Below, piece by piece: positions 15,011-23,865 of a stretch of 64,000 nucleotides of DNA. The notes under the pieces were generated by a model that worked only from the letters and a program-made list of their open reading frames with translations, was not told where the DNA came from and did no database searches. Within the stretch, counting starts at the first letter, position 1. Each line of letters opens with the position of its first letter. The translations under genes were made by a program, and so were the position numbers. The stretch comes from Roseiarcus sp036488815 (lineage in GTDB: Bacteria; Pseudomonadota; Alphaproteobacteria; Rhizobiales; Beijerinckiaceae), in the NCBI GenBank assembly GCA_036488815.1, contig DASXGX010000118.1:67581-131580 (forward strand). Direction: 5' to 3'.

Positions 15011-15382
15011 AAGGGTGCTCCTGTCCGTGAAATCACGAGATTATTTGTGACATTTCGGATTTGCACCGAGACGACGAAGCGGCCTTATGCCTTTAGGCTC
15101 CGTTCTCCGAGCCTAATCATCGTGTGATTCCAGACCGAGCCTTGCGGCAAGGCGTCCTGGTTGGGGCGAACTTGCCGCATAGTCATTAAAAATGCGTAAA
15201 GCTTGCGAGGCTGGAACGCGCCCAGGGCGACTCGAATTGAGACACGGTCTCGCTCCATTGACCTAGCGGCACGCAATGTCCGCGCAAGCTCCGGCGTCAA
15301 GAGTGGCGTCGACGAGCCTGGAGTCCCGCAAATCAGCGGACTTCGACTCGGTTTGACGTGGCGGAGCGCGGACCCGAGTGAC
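15011..15382. promoter_or_regulatory. Divergent promoter region of flagellin and fliF
   Basis: 372 bp with no credible gene. It contains the inverted repeat at 15093-15116 and a TTAA-N7-TAAA partial CtrA-like box at 15186-15200. It must hold the promoters of both flagellin (minus) and the fliF operon (plus), but no consensus sigma motif was clear by eye. Confidence 0.5.
15093..15116. repeat. Perfect inverted repeat in the flagellin leader
   Basis: 8-bp arms TTAGGCTC and GAGCCTAA flank an 8-nt gap, centred 95 bp upstream of the flagellin ATG. It could be an operator for a flagellar regulator, or a 5'-leader hairpin relevant to FlbT-type mRNA control. Confidence 0.5.
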
Positions 15383-17050
15383 ATGAACAACGCATTGGCG
15401 CAGGTCGAGCGGCTGTGGGCGAATTTGATGGCCTTGGGCCCGAAGCGCCTGGGAGCGCTTGCAGCGATTGGTCTGATCGTCTTCGCGGCGACAGGAGCGG
15501 TGGGCTATTACCTCAGCCGCCCGACGATGGAGACCCTTTATTCCGGCCTCGACCGCGACGACGTCGTCAGCATCGGCTCGACGCTCCAGGAGGCCGGCAT
15601 CGCCTTCGACGTCACGGCGGACGGCGCCACAGTGATGGTTCCGGTGGGACAGGCTTCGCTCGCGCGCATGACGCTTGCTGAAAAGGGCCTGCCGCACAGC
15701 GGCAGCGTCGGCAACGAACTCTACGACAAGCTTGGTTCGCTCGGTCTGACCTCCTTCATGCAGGAGGTCACCCGCGTGCGCGCGCTCGAGGGCGAGCTCG
15801 CCCGCACGATTCAGATGATGCACGGCGTCAAGGCCGCCCGTGTCCATATCGTGATGGCCGACGCCGGCTCGTTCCGTCGCGAGCGTCAGCCGCCCTCCGC
15901 GTCCGTAATCGTGCGCACTGACGGCGGCGACGACCGTATGGTCGGTGAGGCGATACGCCATCTCGTCGCCTCTGCGATTCCCGACATGAAGGTGGACGAA
16001 GTGACGGTCCTCAACGTCGATGGCCGCTTGCTGGCGAGCGGCTCCGATTCGATGGAGAAGTCGCCCGACAACCTTCTCGGCCTCGAGAAGGAGGTGACGC
16101 AGGATCTTCGCCAAAAGATAACCATGACGCTCGCGCCTTACCTGAGCTTGCAGAATTTTCAGGTCAGCGTCGCAGCGCGCCTCAACGCAGACAAGACGCA
16201 GACCAACGAGACCATCTACAACCCCGACCAGCGCGTCGAACGGTCTGTGCGGATCACCAAGGAGCGCCAGAACTCGCAGAACGCGGACGGCACGCCGCCG
16301 ACTGGCGTCAACGCCAACCTGCCCAAGACGAACAACCAGCCGACCTCGACCAAGCAGTCGACCGACGCGACCGACAAGCGTGAAGAGCTGACCAATTACG
16401 AGATTTCGTCCAAGCAAGTCACGACGACGAGCGCCGGCTATACGATCCAGGGGCTGTCGGTCGCCGTGCTGGTCAACCGGTCGGCGCTGCTGCGCGCCCT
16501 CGGCGACAAGGCGACTCCCGACGCCATGGACAAGCAGCTCAAGGATATCGAGGGGCTCGTCTCCACCGCCGCCGGCTTGCAGAAGGACCGGGGCGACACC
16601 GTGAAGGTCGCCGTGGTCGATTTCGTCGATGCGGACCGCGATCTTGCCCCGGTCGAAGCGCCGTCCTTCATGGAGCTCGCGTTGCGTCAGTCCGGCTCCT
16701 ACGTCACTGCCGGCGCCGTGGTGCTGGCCGCCGTGCTGCTCATCTGGTTCGGCCTGCGGCCGGCGACGAAGGCGCTGCTCTCGCTCCCCTCCGAGCAGAC
16801 GCAGGAGGCGCTGGAGGCCTTGCCAGGGCTCGGCGAGATGGCGACCGCCTTGCCTGCGCTCGACGGCACGCCGGGCGGCGAGCACAACTTCCTCATCGAG
16901 GCGAAGGACGAACGCGACGAATTTCTCGAGTCCCTGTTGGCGCGTAAGGACAAAAGTCCGCAGCGCCACCTCCAGAAGCTCGTCGAATTTGACGAAGACG
17001 TCGCCGCCGCGATCCTCAAGCAATGGATCCGTCAAGGAGCGAGCACATGA
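15383..17050 (+). CDS. fliF: Flagellar MS-ring protein FliF
   Basis: 555 residues. A first membrane segment (about 26-47) is followed by the ring-building periplasmic domains (METLYSGLDRDDVVSIGSTL, LARTIQMMHGVKAARVHIVM). A second membrane segment lies near residues 440-460 (AGAVVLAAVLLIWFGL). A cytoplasmic FliG-binding tail follows. The ATG at 15383 is chosen because homology begins just after it; the upstream in-frame stretch is low-quality. It forms the MS ring, the base for C-ring and export gate. Its stop overlaps the next start (ATGA). Confidence 0.95.
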   Translation: MNNALAQVERLWANLMALGPKRLGALAAIGLIVFAATGAVGYYLSRPTMETLYSGLDRDDVVSIGSTLQEAGIAFDVTADGATVMVPVGQASLARMTLAEKGLPHSGSVGNELYDKLGSLGLTSFMQEVTRVRALEGELARTIQMMHGVKAARVHIVMADAGSFRRERQPPSASVIVRTDGGDDRMVGEAIRHLVASAIPDMKVDEVTVLNVDGRLLASGSDSMEKSPDNLLGLEKEVTQDLRQKITMTLAPYLSLQNFQVSVAARLNADKTQTNETIYNPDQRVERSVRITKERQNSQNADGTPPTGVNANLPKTNNQPTSTKQSTDATDKREELTNYEISSKQVTTTSAGYTIQGLSVAVLVNRSALLRALGDKATPDAMDKQLKDIEGLVSTAAGLQKDRGDTVKVAVVDFVDADRDLAPVEAPSFMELALRQSGSYVTAGAVVLAAVLLIWFGLRPATKALLSLPSEQTQEALEALPGLGEMATALPALDGTPGGEHNFLIEAKDERDEFLESLLARKDKSPQRHLQKLVEFDEDVAAAILKQWIRQGAST

Positions 17051-17829
17051 AGCCGGTGCCGATTTCCCAGTATCTCGATCACGTCGGACGAGCCGCCCGC
17101 TCCGAATCGCCCGAGCCGCCCGTCTTCAAGCCGCGAGTGATTCGCGCCGTCCAGGATGCGCCGCGCCCCGCGCCGGCCATGGCGCGGGTGCTGCGCGAGG
17201 CGGCGACCGGCGGCCGCTCGGCCCAGCCGCGTGAGGAACGCCGCGAACGCTCCAATCTCGAAGATGCGTGGGCGCCGCCGCCCGAGAGCGTCGTCCCGCC
17301 GCGGCCAGAGCCGCCCGCCGTCGATGTCGAGAAGCTCGTCGCCGAGGCCTACGAGCGCGGCCTGCGCGAGGGCGCGGCGACCGCGCGCGCCGAGGACGCG
17401 GAGACTTTGGCGCGCGAGCAGGCCGCCGTGCAGCAGCGCGGGCTCGAAAGCCAGATCGATTTCCAGGCCAATGAATATGCGCGTGTCGCCGAGGCGCTTT
17501 CGACCGGCCTCGCCGAGATGGAGGACCGGATCGCGGCGAGCGTGACCCGCATCCTCGCCCCTCTGCTGAGCGCGGAGATGACCAAGCGCGTCGTCGAGGA
17601 GTTGTGCGACGACATTGCCCGCCTCTGCTCGGGCGGCTCGCAGGAGATCGTGAAGATTCGCGGGCCCGAACGGTTGCTCAAGCTGCTGCGCGAGCGCGTC
17701 GCCGGGCTTCCGGCCGAGGTCGAGTTCGTCGGGGAAGACGCGGTCGAGGTGACCGTCGAGGCGCAACACACGCTGATCCGGTCGCAATTGCGCCCTTGGG
17801 AGGATCTCATCGCCTCCTTCGTCATCTGA
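17047..17829 (+). CDS. FliH-like flagellar export protein
   Basis: 260 residues. A Pro/Arg-rich, probably disordered N-terminus (1 to about 95) is followed by an amphipathic Ala/Glu-rich helix with small-residue spacing (AYERGLREGAATARAEDAET). A C-terminal domain (about 150-260) includes LLKLLRERVAGL and ends LRPWEDLIASFVI. This layout is that of FliH, the regulator that tethers the FliI ATPase to the export gate. It is coupled to fliF by a 4-bp overlap and lies 9 bp before motB. Primary-sequence similarity to FliH is modest, so this is a family-level call. Confidence 0.65.
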   Translation: MKPVPISQYLDHVGRAARSESPEPPVFKPRVIRAVQDAPRPAPAMARVLREAATGGRSAQPREERRERSNLEDAWAPPPESVVPPRPEPPAVDVEKLVAEAYERGLREGAATARAEDAETLAREQAAVQQRGLESQIDFQANEYARVAEALSTGLAEMEDRIAASVTRILAPLLSAEMTKRVVEELCDDIARLCSGGSQEIVKIRGPERLLKLLRERVAGLPAEVEFVGEDAVEVTVEAQHTLIRSQLRPWEDLIASFVI

Positions 17830-17838
17830 GGCGCCGCG

Positions 17839-19203
17839 ATGCCCGACCATCCCCCCGAAATCATCATCATCAAACGTCGCAGTTCCCACGAAGAGGAGCA
17901 TCACGGCGGCGCTTGGAAGATCGCCTTCGCCGACTTCATGACGGCGATGATGGCGTTCTTCCTCGTGCTGTGGATCATCAACGCGACCGACAAGAACACG
18001 AAGATGGTGATCGCGCGGTACTTCAATCCGATGAAGTTGGAGCAGTCCTCCAAGACGCCGAAGAATATCCGCAGCGACGGTCCCGCGCCGTCGGTCAACG
18101 CGCCGGACTCCAAGGAGACGCGCCCGAGCGATTCGCCCCCCGAGCCCGACAGCACCCAAACCGCCGCCGCCAATCCGCCGCCGGCCAAGACGGGCGAGAA
18201 GTCGGAGCAGGGCCCGGGCGTGACGCAGCAGGCCGATCCCGCCAACCCGAAGCCGACCATGACCGAGGGCGCGCTGTTCGACGATCCTTACCGCAGCCTC
18301 GATTCGATCGCCGGGCCGGCGTCGCCCGATCTGCACGTCGTCGCCGAGGTCGGCCAGCCGAAAGAGCCCAACGACGCCGCGGACCCGGACGCGTTCCGCG
18401 ATCCCTTCCGGCCGATCGGCCGGGACGTCCCGTCCGATTCGCTGACGGCGGCCGACAAGCCCGCGCCGCGGCCGGGGTCCGCCCCGACCGCGCCGCCGAC
18501 GCCATCCGGCTCGCCGCCGAGAACGGGGACCGCAGCGCCGGTCGATCCCAAGACCGTGAACCCGCCCCCAGGCGACGCGAAGCCGACGCCGCCCACTGCC
18601 GCAGCGGCGCGCGCGGAGGAGGCCAAGGCCGCCACGCCGCAGGAGGCCAAGCCTGTGACGGCGCCGCCGGCGGCTAAGGCCGCGACGCCGCCGCCAGAGG
18701 CCAAGGCTACGGAGGCCGCCGCGCAAAAATCTCTTGCGACGACAGCCGCCCGCCTCGAAAGGGAACTGCAATTACAGGTCGCCCCGCCCGGGGCTCCGCA
18801 TGTGGGGCCGGCGATCGACGTCAAGGCGACCAGTGAGGGCCTCCTCATCAGCCTGACCGACAATCTGAAGTTCAGCATGTTCCCGCTCGGCTCCGCGGAG
18901 CCGCAGCGCCAGGTGGTTCAGGCCATGGACGCGGTCGCTCGCATTCTGAAGGATCAGCCTGGCCCGATCGTCGTGCGCGGCCACACCGACGGACATCCCT
19001 ACCGGTCGAAGACCTACGACAATTGGCGTCTCTCCTCGGCGCGCGCGCAGATGGCCTATTACATGCTGTCTCGAGCAGGAATTCCCGAGAGCCGGTTCGA
19101 TCGGGTCGAAGGCGACGCTGATCGGCATCTGCGCGACGCCGCGCATCCGTTCGCGGCGGAAAACCGTCGCATCGAGATCCTCTTGAAGGCGCCGGCCCCA
19201 TGA
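17839..19203 (+). CDS. motB: Flagellar motor stator protein MotB
   Basis: 454 residues. A single membrane helix carries the proton-channel Asp32 (AFADFMTAMMAFFLVLWII), followed by a plug-like stretch. The peptidoglycan-binding OmpA/MotB domain is at about 325-450 (VVRGHTDGHPYRSKTYDNWR, SRFDRVEGDAD). Between them is an unusually long Pro/Ala/Lys-rich linker (about 75-310) that makes the protein about 150 residues longer than enteric MotB. It forms the stator with MotA (27.7 kb). The stop overlaps the motC start by 4 bp. Confidence 0.94.
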   Translation: MPDHPPEIIIIKRRSSHEEEHHGGAWKIAFADFMTAMMAFFLVLWIINATDKNTKMVIARYFNPMKLEQSSKTPKNIRSDGPAPSVNAPDSKETRPSDSPPEPDSTQTAAANPPPAKTGEKSEQGPGVTQQADPANPKPTMTEGALFDDPYRSLDSIAGPASPDLHVVAEVGQPKEPNDAADPDAFRDPFRPIGRDVPSDSLTAADKPAPRPGSAPTAPPTPSGSPPRTGTAAPVDPKTVNPPPGDAKPTPPTAAAARAEEAKAATPQEAKPVTAPPAAKAATPPPEAKATEAAAQKSLATTAARLERELQLQVAPPGAPHVGPAIDVKATSEGLLISLTDNLKFSMFPLGSAEPQRQVVQAMDAVARILKDQPGPIVVRGHTDGHPYRSKTYDNWRLSSARAQMAYYMLSRAGIPESRFDRVEGDADRHLRDAAHPFAAENRRIEILLKAPAP

Positions 19204-20366
19204 TCGCGCGACGACTCGCCGGAGCGATCCTTCTGCTGGGGCTCGGGCTGTGTGCGCTGGGGCCGGCGCACGCGCAGTCGGTCGCTGCGATGACCAACGA
19301 TTTGCAGGCGCTGCAAGTGAGGGTCGCGGCCGGCGATAAGGCCGCTTACGAGGCCCAGCGGGAGCGTCTGAAAGCGATCGGGGCCGCGATCCAGGCGGCG
19401 AAGCCGGAGACCTGGAAGGACAAGAACGAGACCGACGCGGCGGTGATCTATCTCCTGAGCGGCGGCCGCCCGCGCGAAATCATCCAATTGTTGCAAAGCG
19501 GCGCCGTGCCGGAGAGCGAGAGGCCGCTGATGCGCGGGGCGCTCGCTTACATCGTCGGCGACGAAAAGCAGGCGCGTTCGTTGCTCGACGGCATCGATCC
19601 GCGTTCGCTCGATCTGCGGCTCGCCGGCCAGTTCGCCTACGCCAAGTCCATCCTCGCCTCGTCGCAGGATCCGGAAAAGGCGATCGAGCTGCTCGACCTC
19701 GCTCGGCTGCTGGCGCCCGGCGGGTTGGTCGAAGAAGCCGCTCTCAGGCGCGAGATCGCGTTCCTCGCCCAAGAGCGCGACATCGATCGCTTCGCCATGC
19801 TTTGCCGCCAATATGCGACGCGATTCGGACATTCCGTTTACGCTGATCGCTTCCTCGGCGGGGTCGTCAACGCTGCGCTCAAGGACGATCTGATCAAAGA
19901 TCTTCCGAGCTTTCAGAAGTTCCACAACTTCGTCTCCAGGCTCACCCCCGAGGAGCGTGGGCGCTTTCTTCTGACGGTCGCGCGCGAGGAGACGGTCAAC
20001 GGTCAGTTCGCCGTCGCCGGCGTCGCGTCGGGCGAGGCCTTGCAGGAGGCGCCGGGCGACAGCGTCGAGGAGGCGCGCGGCAGGCTCTATGAAGCGAGCG
20101 CGCGGATCATGACGCCGGATTACGACAACGGCCTTGCGGAGTTGCAGAGCGTAGCGGAGGTGAAGCTCGACACGCGCGATCAGGCTCTGCTCGGCGCAGT
20201 GCGCGGCGTCGCGTCCTATTTACGCCAGCCGATGCCGTCGGACGCAAGTCCCCCTGCCGCATCGGCTCCAGGCGCCGACCCGGCGGCCGCGGCCATCGCC
20301 CTCGCCGAAGAAGCATTGAACCGCACTGCCGCCGAGGGCGGCGATGGCGGAAAGGGAAAGCCATGA
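19200..20366 (+). CDS. motC: Periplasmic motor protein MotC
   Basis: 388 residues with a signal peptide (GAILLLGLGLCALGPAHAQS). A helical repeat body includes AAVIYLLSGGRPREIIQLLQ and LVEEAALRREIAFLAQERDI. It matches MotC, a periplasmic protein of rhizobial motors that binds the MotB periplasmic part and is needed for rotation. It is encoded directly after motB with a 4-bp overlap and overlaps fliK at its end. The last 50 residues are Pro/Ala-rich. Confidence 0.9.
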   Translation: MIARRLAGAILLLGLGLCALGPAHAQSVAAMTNDLQALQVRVAAGDKAAYEAQRERLKAIGAAIQAAKPETWKDKNETDAAVIYLLSGGRPREIIQLLQSGAVPESERPLMRGALAYIVGDEKQARSLLDGIDPRSLDLRLAGQFAYAKSILASSQDPEKAIELLDLARLLAPGGLVEEAALRREIAFLAQERDIDRFAMLCRQYATRFGHSVYADRFLGGVVNAALKDDLIKDLPSFQKFHNFVSRLTPEERGRFLLTVAREETVNGQFAVAGVASGEALQEAPGDSVEEARGRLYEASARIMTPDYDNGLAELQSVAEVKLDTRDQALLGAVRGVASYLRQPMPSDASPPAASAPGADPAAAAIALAEEALNRTAAEGGDGGKGKP

Positions 20367-22066
20367 GTCTACCAGCGCTTCAATCGTCGGCCGGCGCACA
20401 GCCGACAGCCCCCAGTCACCCGCACGACGCCGCCGCCAAATCCAGCGACGGCGAAGCCTTCTCCGCCATCGTCAGCGCTTTCGCCGGCGAACCGGCGCAC
20501 GCGAGCGCGCCGGGTTCGTCCAGCAAGAACGCGCCAGAGGAAACCAACAAGCAGTCGCCGCAAGACGACGCGTCGAAGTCGCCCAAATCCCAATCGCTCG
20601 ATTCGGATCTGGCCGGACTGGTCCAGGGCGCGCTTCCGACCAACGGGGAATTCGGTCAGCCGGCCTCCAATTCCGCCGGTTCCAAGAAGCGAGCGCCTAG
20701 CGACGCGGACGCCGCCCAGGCGGCGTTGGGTTCGGCTCTCGCCTCGGGGATTTTGCCGGGCAGCCCGATCTGGCGCGCGCAGGCGGACCTCGCAGCTTCG
20801 GCGATCCCGGGCGCCACGCCCCGGCCGGCTTCGGCCTCGATCGCCAGCGTCAGCGGGTCTGGCGCCGCATCGAGCCTCGCCGCGCTTGCTTCGGCGGCGG
20901 CGAAGCCGGCCGCGCCGATTTTCGCCAATGCCGGCGCGCTCGAGACTCTGCAGGAGGCTGCAACGCCGGTCAGCTTCACGGTCGAGCAAAGCCGCACGCA
21001 TCTCGGCGTCGACGGGGCTGCTCAGACGCTGGCGAAGGACCCGATTCTGCGCGCTCAGGCAAGCGCGAGCCTCACATCGGCGGGTACGGCGGGGGTCGCG
21101 AGAACGCAGTTCGGGTCCGCCGCCACCGCGCCGTCCGGCGCGGCGCCAACGGCTTCGCCCGTCGCGGCGGTTGGCGCGGCAGCCGCCGCGGCGCTGGCCG
21201 CCGCCGGCGCGGCGTCTGCCGGATCGCCCGCCGCGAGCCCGCCCTCGCCGCGGGCCAAGGCGTCGCCCGATTCGCTCGCGGGCGCCAGCCGCTCCGCCGC
21301 CCAGACGGACGCGACAGCGCTCGCGGGCCAGGCGGACGGCGCCGCCTCTCGCGTCTCCACGTCCTCCAGCACGCAGAACGAGACCGGATCGCAGAAGCGA
21401 TCGGCGCGCGACAATCCTGGCAAAGCCGCATCTGGCGCGCCCCAGGCGACGGCGCCGTCCGCATCGGCGAACCCGGCCGCCTCGGTCCTTGCGAGCGCGA
21501 TGGTCGGCGGGGGCGTCTCGACGACCATCAGCCTCGGTCCTGTCTCGCTCGGCCGATTGGCTGAAACGCTCGCCAGCCAAGCGACCGGCCTCGTCTCCCA
21601 GGCGGCCGCCTCGGCGTCCGCACGGGCGGGCAGCGCCAGCGTCGCCGGCTCGCAGCCTGTCAAGGAACTCGAAATTCGGCTCGATCCGGCCGATCTCGGC
21701 GCGATGTCGGTCAAGATGCGCCTGAGCGACGGCAAGCTGTCCGTCGTGATGGAAGTGTCCAAGCCCAGCACGCTGAAGGCGGTCGAGAGCGACCGCGACT
21801 CCATCGCCCAGCGACTCGGGTTGAGCGTCCAATCGCTGGAGAGCCTCATCATCAAGCCGTCCGCGGCGAATGCCCAGACGGGGGCCGCCGCTTCCGGCCA
21901 GAAACCCGAGGGAAGGGAAAATGCACAGAGCGACGCCCGCAACAGCGGAGACTCGCAAGGCCGTCAGGACGCGTCGCGCCGCGATGGCTCGGCGGATCAA
22001 GGAAGCCGCCAGCAGCCGTCTTATCAGCCTGTGGCTGGCCGCGGCTTTGGCGATATGGTGGTCTGA
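20363..22066 (+). CDS. fliK: Flagellar hook-length control protein FliK
   Basis: 567 residues, very rich in Ala, Ser and Pro over the first 430, as expected for the extended ruler part. A conserved C-terminal Flg_hook domain lies at about 435-520 (KELEIRLDPADLGAMSVKMR, LGLSVQSLESLIIKPS). It measures hook length and triggers the export-specificity switch through FlhB. In Sinorhizobium this gene was first called motD. It overlaps motC by 4 bp. Its last 146 bp also encode the start and signal peptide of the following transglycosylase in another frame. Confidence 0.9.
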   Translation: MSLPALQSSAGAQPTAPSHPHDAAAKSSDGEAFSAIVSAFAGEPAHASAPGSSSKNAPEETNKQSPQDDASKSPKSQSLDSDLAGLVQGALPTNGEFGQPASNSAGSKKRAPSDADAAQAALGSALASGILPGSPIWRAQADLAASAIPGATPRPASASIASVSGSGAASSLAALASAAAKPAAPIFANAGALETLQEAATPVSFTVEQSRTHLGVDGAAQTLAKDPILRAQASASLTSAGTAGVARTQFGSAATAPSGAAPTASPVAAVGAAAAAALAAAGAASAGSPAASPPSPRAKASPDSLAGASRSAAQTDATALAGQADGAASRVSTSSSTQNETGSQKRSARDNPGKAASGAPQATAPSASANPAASVLASAMVGGGVSTTISLGPVSLGRLAETLASQATGLVSQAAASASARAGSASVAGSQPVKELEIRLDPADLGAMSVKMRLSDGKLSVVMEVSKPSTLKAVESDRDSIAQRLGLSVQSLESLIIKPSAANAQTGAAASGQKPEGRENAQSDARNSGDSQGRQDASRRDGSADQGSRQQPSYQPVAGRGFGDMVV

Positions 22067-22580
22067 CGGCGCCTCTGCGCAGGGCGCGCAGCGGGAGCTT
22101 TGCGAAGAGCAAATGGCGCGCGCCGCCCAGCAGCACGACATCCCCCTCAACATTCTCTATTCGGTTGGCCTGACGGAGACCGGCCAGCGGGGAACGCTGC
22201 GGCCCTACGACATGAACGTCGACGGCAGGGCGGTGCATTCGGACACCCTGGAGGAGGCGCTGCAGCGCTTCGCCCTCGAGCGGGCGCGCGGCGCCAAGCT
22301 GATCGACATCGGCTGCATGCAGATCAACCACCGCTGGCACGGGTCGCATTTCAGCTCGCTGAGCGAGATGTTCGATCCTGCCCACAACGTCGAATACGCC
22401 GCGAATTTCCTGAAAACGCTCAAAGCGCAGGAGGGCAATTGGACATTCGCCGTGGCGCGCTACAACGCCGGCCCCGACAACCCGAAGGCGCAGAAGACTT
22501 ACGTGTGCGCGGTCATCGCGCATATGGTGGCGAGCGGCATGGGCGAGTGGACGCCGAACGCGCGGGCGTTCTGCAAGTGA
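21921..22580 (+). CDS. Lytic transglycosylase, flagellum-associated
   Basis: 219 residues from the ATG at 21921, which has a strong GGAAGGG site; an ATG at 21984 is an alternative. A basic n-region and hydrophobic core (LISLWLAAALAIWW) form a signal peptide. The SLT domain carries the catalytic Glu in LYSVGLTETGQR, the GCMQINHRWH motif and AVARYNAGPDNPK. It would open peptidoglycan to let the rod pass. A transglycosylase after motC-fliK is standard in Hyphomicrobiales. The overlap with fliK is large (146 bp with this start). Confidence 0.88.
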   Translation: MHRATPATAETRKAVRTRRAAMARRIKEAASSRLISLWLAAALAIWWSDGASAQGAQRELCEEQMARAAQQHDIPLNILYSVGLTETGQRGTLRPYDMNVDGRAVHSDTLEEALQRFALERARGAKLIDIGCMQINHRWHGSHFSSLSEMFDPAHNVEYAANFLKTLKAQEGNWTFAVARYNAGPDNPKAQKTYVCAVIAHMVASGMGEWTPNARAFCK

Positions 22581-22833
22581 CGCGCGCCTGGGTCGGCGCG
22601 CAACGCCGAATAACCAATCGGTAAGCTCTCTGCGGCAGGCTGCGGTTCCGTCCGAATGAATCGGACCCAGTCTGTCGCATCGGGCGTAAACGCGACGCCT
22701 TCGTCGCAGCCATGACGGCCGCCACGCGCTAGGAGCGAAGGGGTCGCGTCGTCATGTCGGGATTGGCAACACGCCTGCTTGTGGGCGCGCGTCGGCGTCA
22801 GCCGTCGCGCCGCTGTCGCGTGGCAGGCGTCCG

Positions 22834-23865
22834 ATGACCGCCGCGGCGCTTCGCCATCCCGTCAAGCTGGGCGGCGGGCTCGTCTTCGTCCTGTTGAGCG
22901 CGCTCGCCGCGGCTCAGACGCGCGGCGACTGGCGGGCCGAAGCCTATGTGCTCGCCCTTAGCGCCGTCAGCATCATCGGCTTCTTGGTCGCCGGCGCGGA
23001 ATCCGCTCGCAAAGCGGCGGCGCAAGAGGCGCGGGCCAATGCGCACGAGGCTGAACGCCGCGATTTCGCGCAAAGCGTCGACGCGACGCTGGCGCATGTC
23101 CTCGGGCTCATTCAGGACCATTCGGCGGAAGGCGCGAAGTTCGAGGACACGCTGGCCGGCGCCGATCGCCGGCTTGCGCGCAGCGACTCCTACGACACGA
23201 TCCACGAGATCGTGCTGACCCTCATCAGCGACAATCGGGCGATGCAGGCGAAGGTGAACGTCCTGTCCGAAAAGCTCGAGCATTCGCGCCTCCAGGTGGT
23301 GCGCCTTCGCTCTAGCCTCACCAAGGCCGAAGAGATCGGCAATCGCGACGGCCTCACAGCCCTCGGCAACCGTCGCTATTTCGACCACGCGCTTGCCGAA
23401 GAGATCGCCAAGGCGCGCGACCACGGCGGCGAATTGTGCGTGGCGCTGGCCGACATCGATCATTTCAAGCGAATCAACGACAAGTTTGGCCATGTCGCCG
23501 GCGACATGGTGCTGAAACTCTTCGCCGAGACGTTGACCGCGAGCGTGCGCCGGCAGGACAAGGTCGCCCGGTTCGGCGGCGAGGAATTCGCAATTCTATT
23601 CCCCGATTCGCGGCTCGCGGACGCGACGGCCGCGGTCAACGCCATTCTGAGGCAGCTGGAGAACAAGCAGTGGGCCGTCGCGTCGACCGGAGAGCGGGTC
23701 GGCGCGATCACCGCCTCGTTCGGCTTGGCGAGATTGCTGCGCGATGAAACAGGCGAGGATCTGATTCGCCGCGCCGACGCCAAGCTCTACGAAGCCAAAT
23801 CCGGCGGGAGAAACCGCGTGGTCGTCGACGCCGCCGGCCAGATCGAACACGAGCTCGAGTCGTGA
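22834..23865 (+). CDS. Membrane-anchored diguanylate cyclase (GGDEF)
   Basis: 343 residues. Two membrane helices (about 10-28 and 36-54) are followed by a helical linker (about 55-170). A GGDEF domain has its active site as GGEEF at 248-252 and an RxxD inhibitory site (RRQD) in its normal place just upstream. It should therefore make c-di-GMP with product inhibition. It stands inside the flagellar island with 253 bp of non-coding DNA before it, so it probably has its own promoter. Its stop overlaps the GTG of the J-domain gene. Confidence 0.9.
   Translation: MTAAALRHPVKLGGGLVFVLLSALAAAQTRGDWRAEAYVLALSAVSIIGFLVAGAESARKAAAQEARANAHEAERRDFAQSVDATLAHVLGLIQDHSAEGAKFEDTLAGADRRLARSDSYDTIHEIVLTLISDNRAMQAKVNVLSEKLEHSRLQVVRLRSSLTKAEEIGNRDGLTALGNRRYFDHALAEEIAKARDHGGELCVALADIDHFKRINDKFGHVAGDMVLKLFAETLTASVRRQDKVARFGGEEFAILFPDSRLADATAAVNAILRQLENKQWAVASTGERVGAITASFGLARLLRDETGEDLIRRADAKLYEAKSGGRNRVVVDAAGQIEHELES

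Noticed and set aside
15263..17035. A 590-codon open frame antisense to fliF (similar ones oppose fliK, motB, motA/fliM and the metallopeptidase gene)
   Set aside because: High GC content opens antisense frames. Their products are Arg/Gly/His-rich with no domain, while the plus-strand proteins are clear family members.
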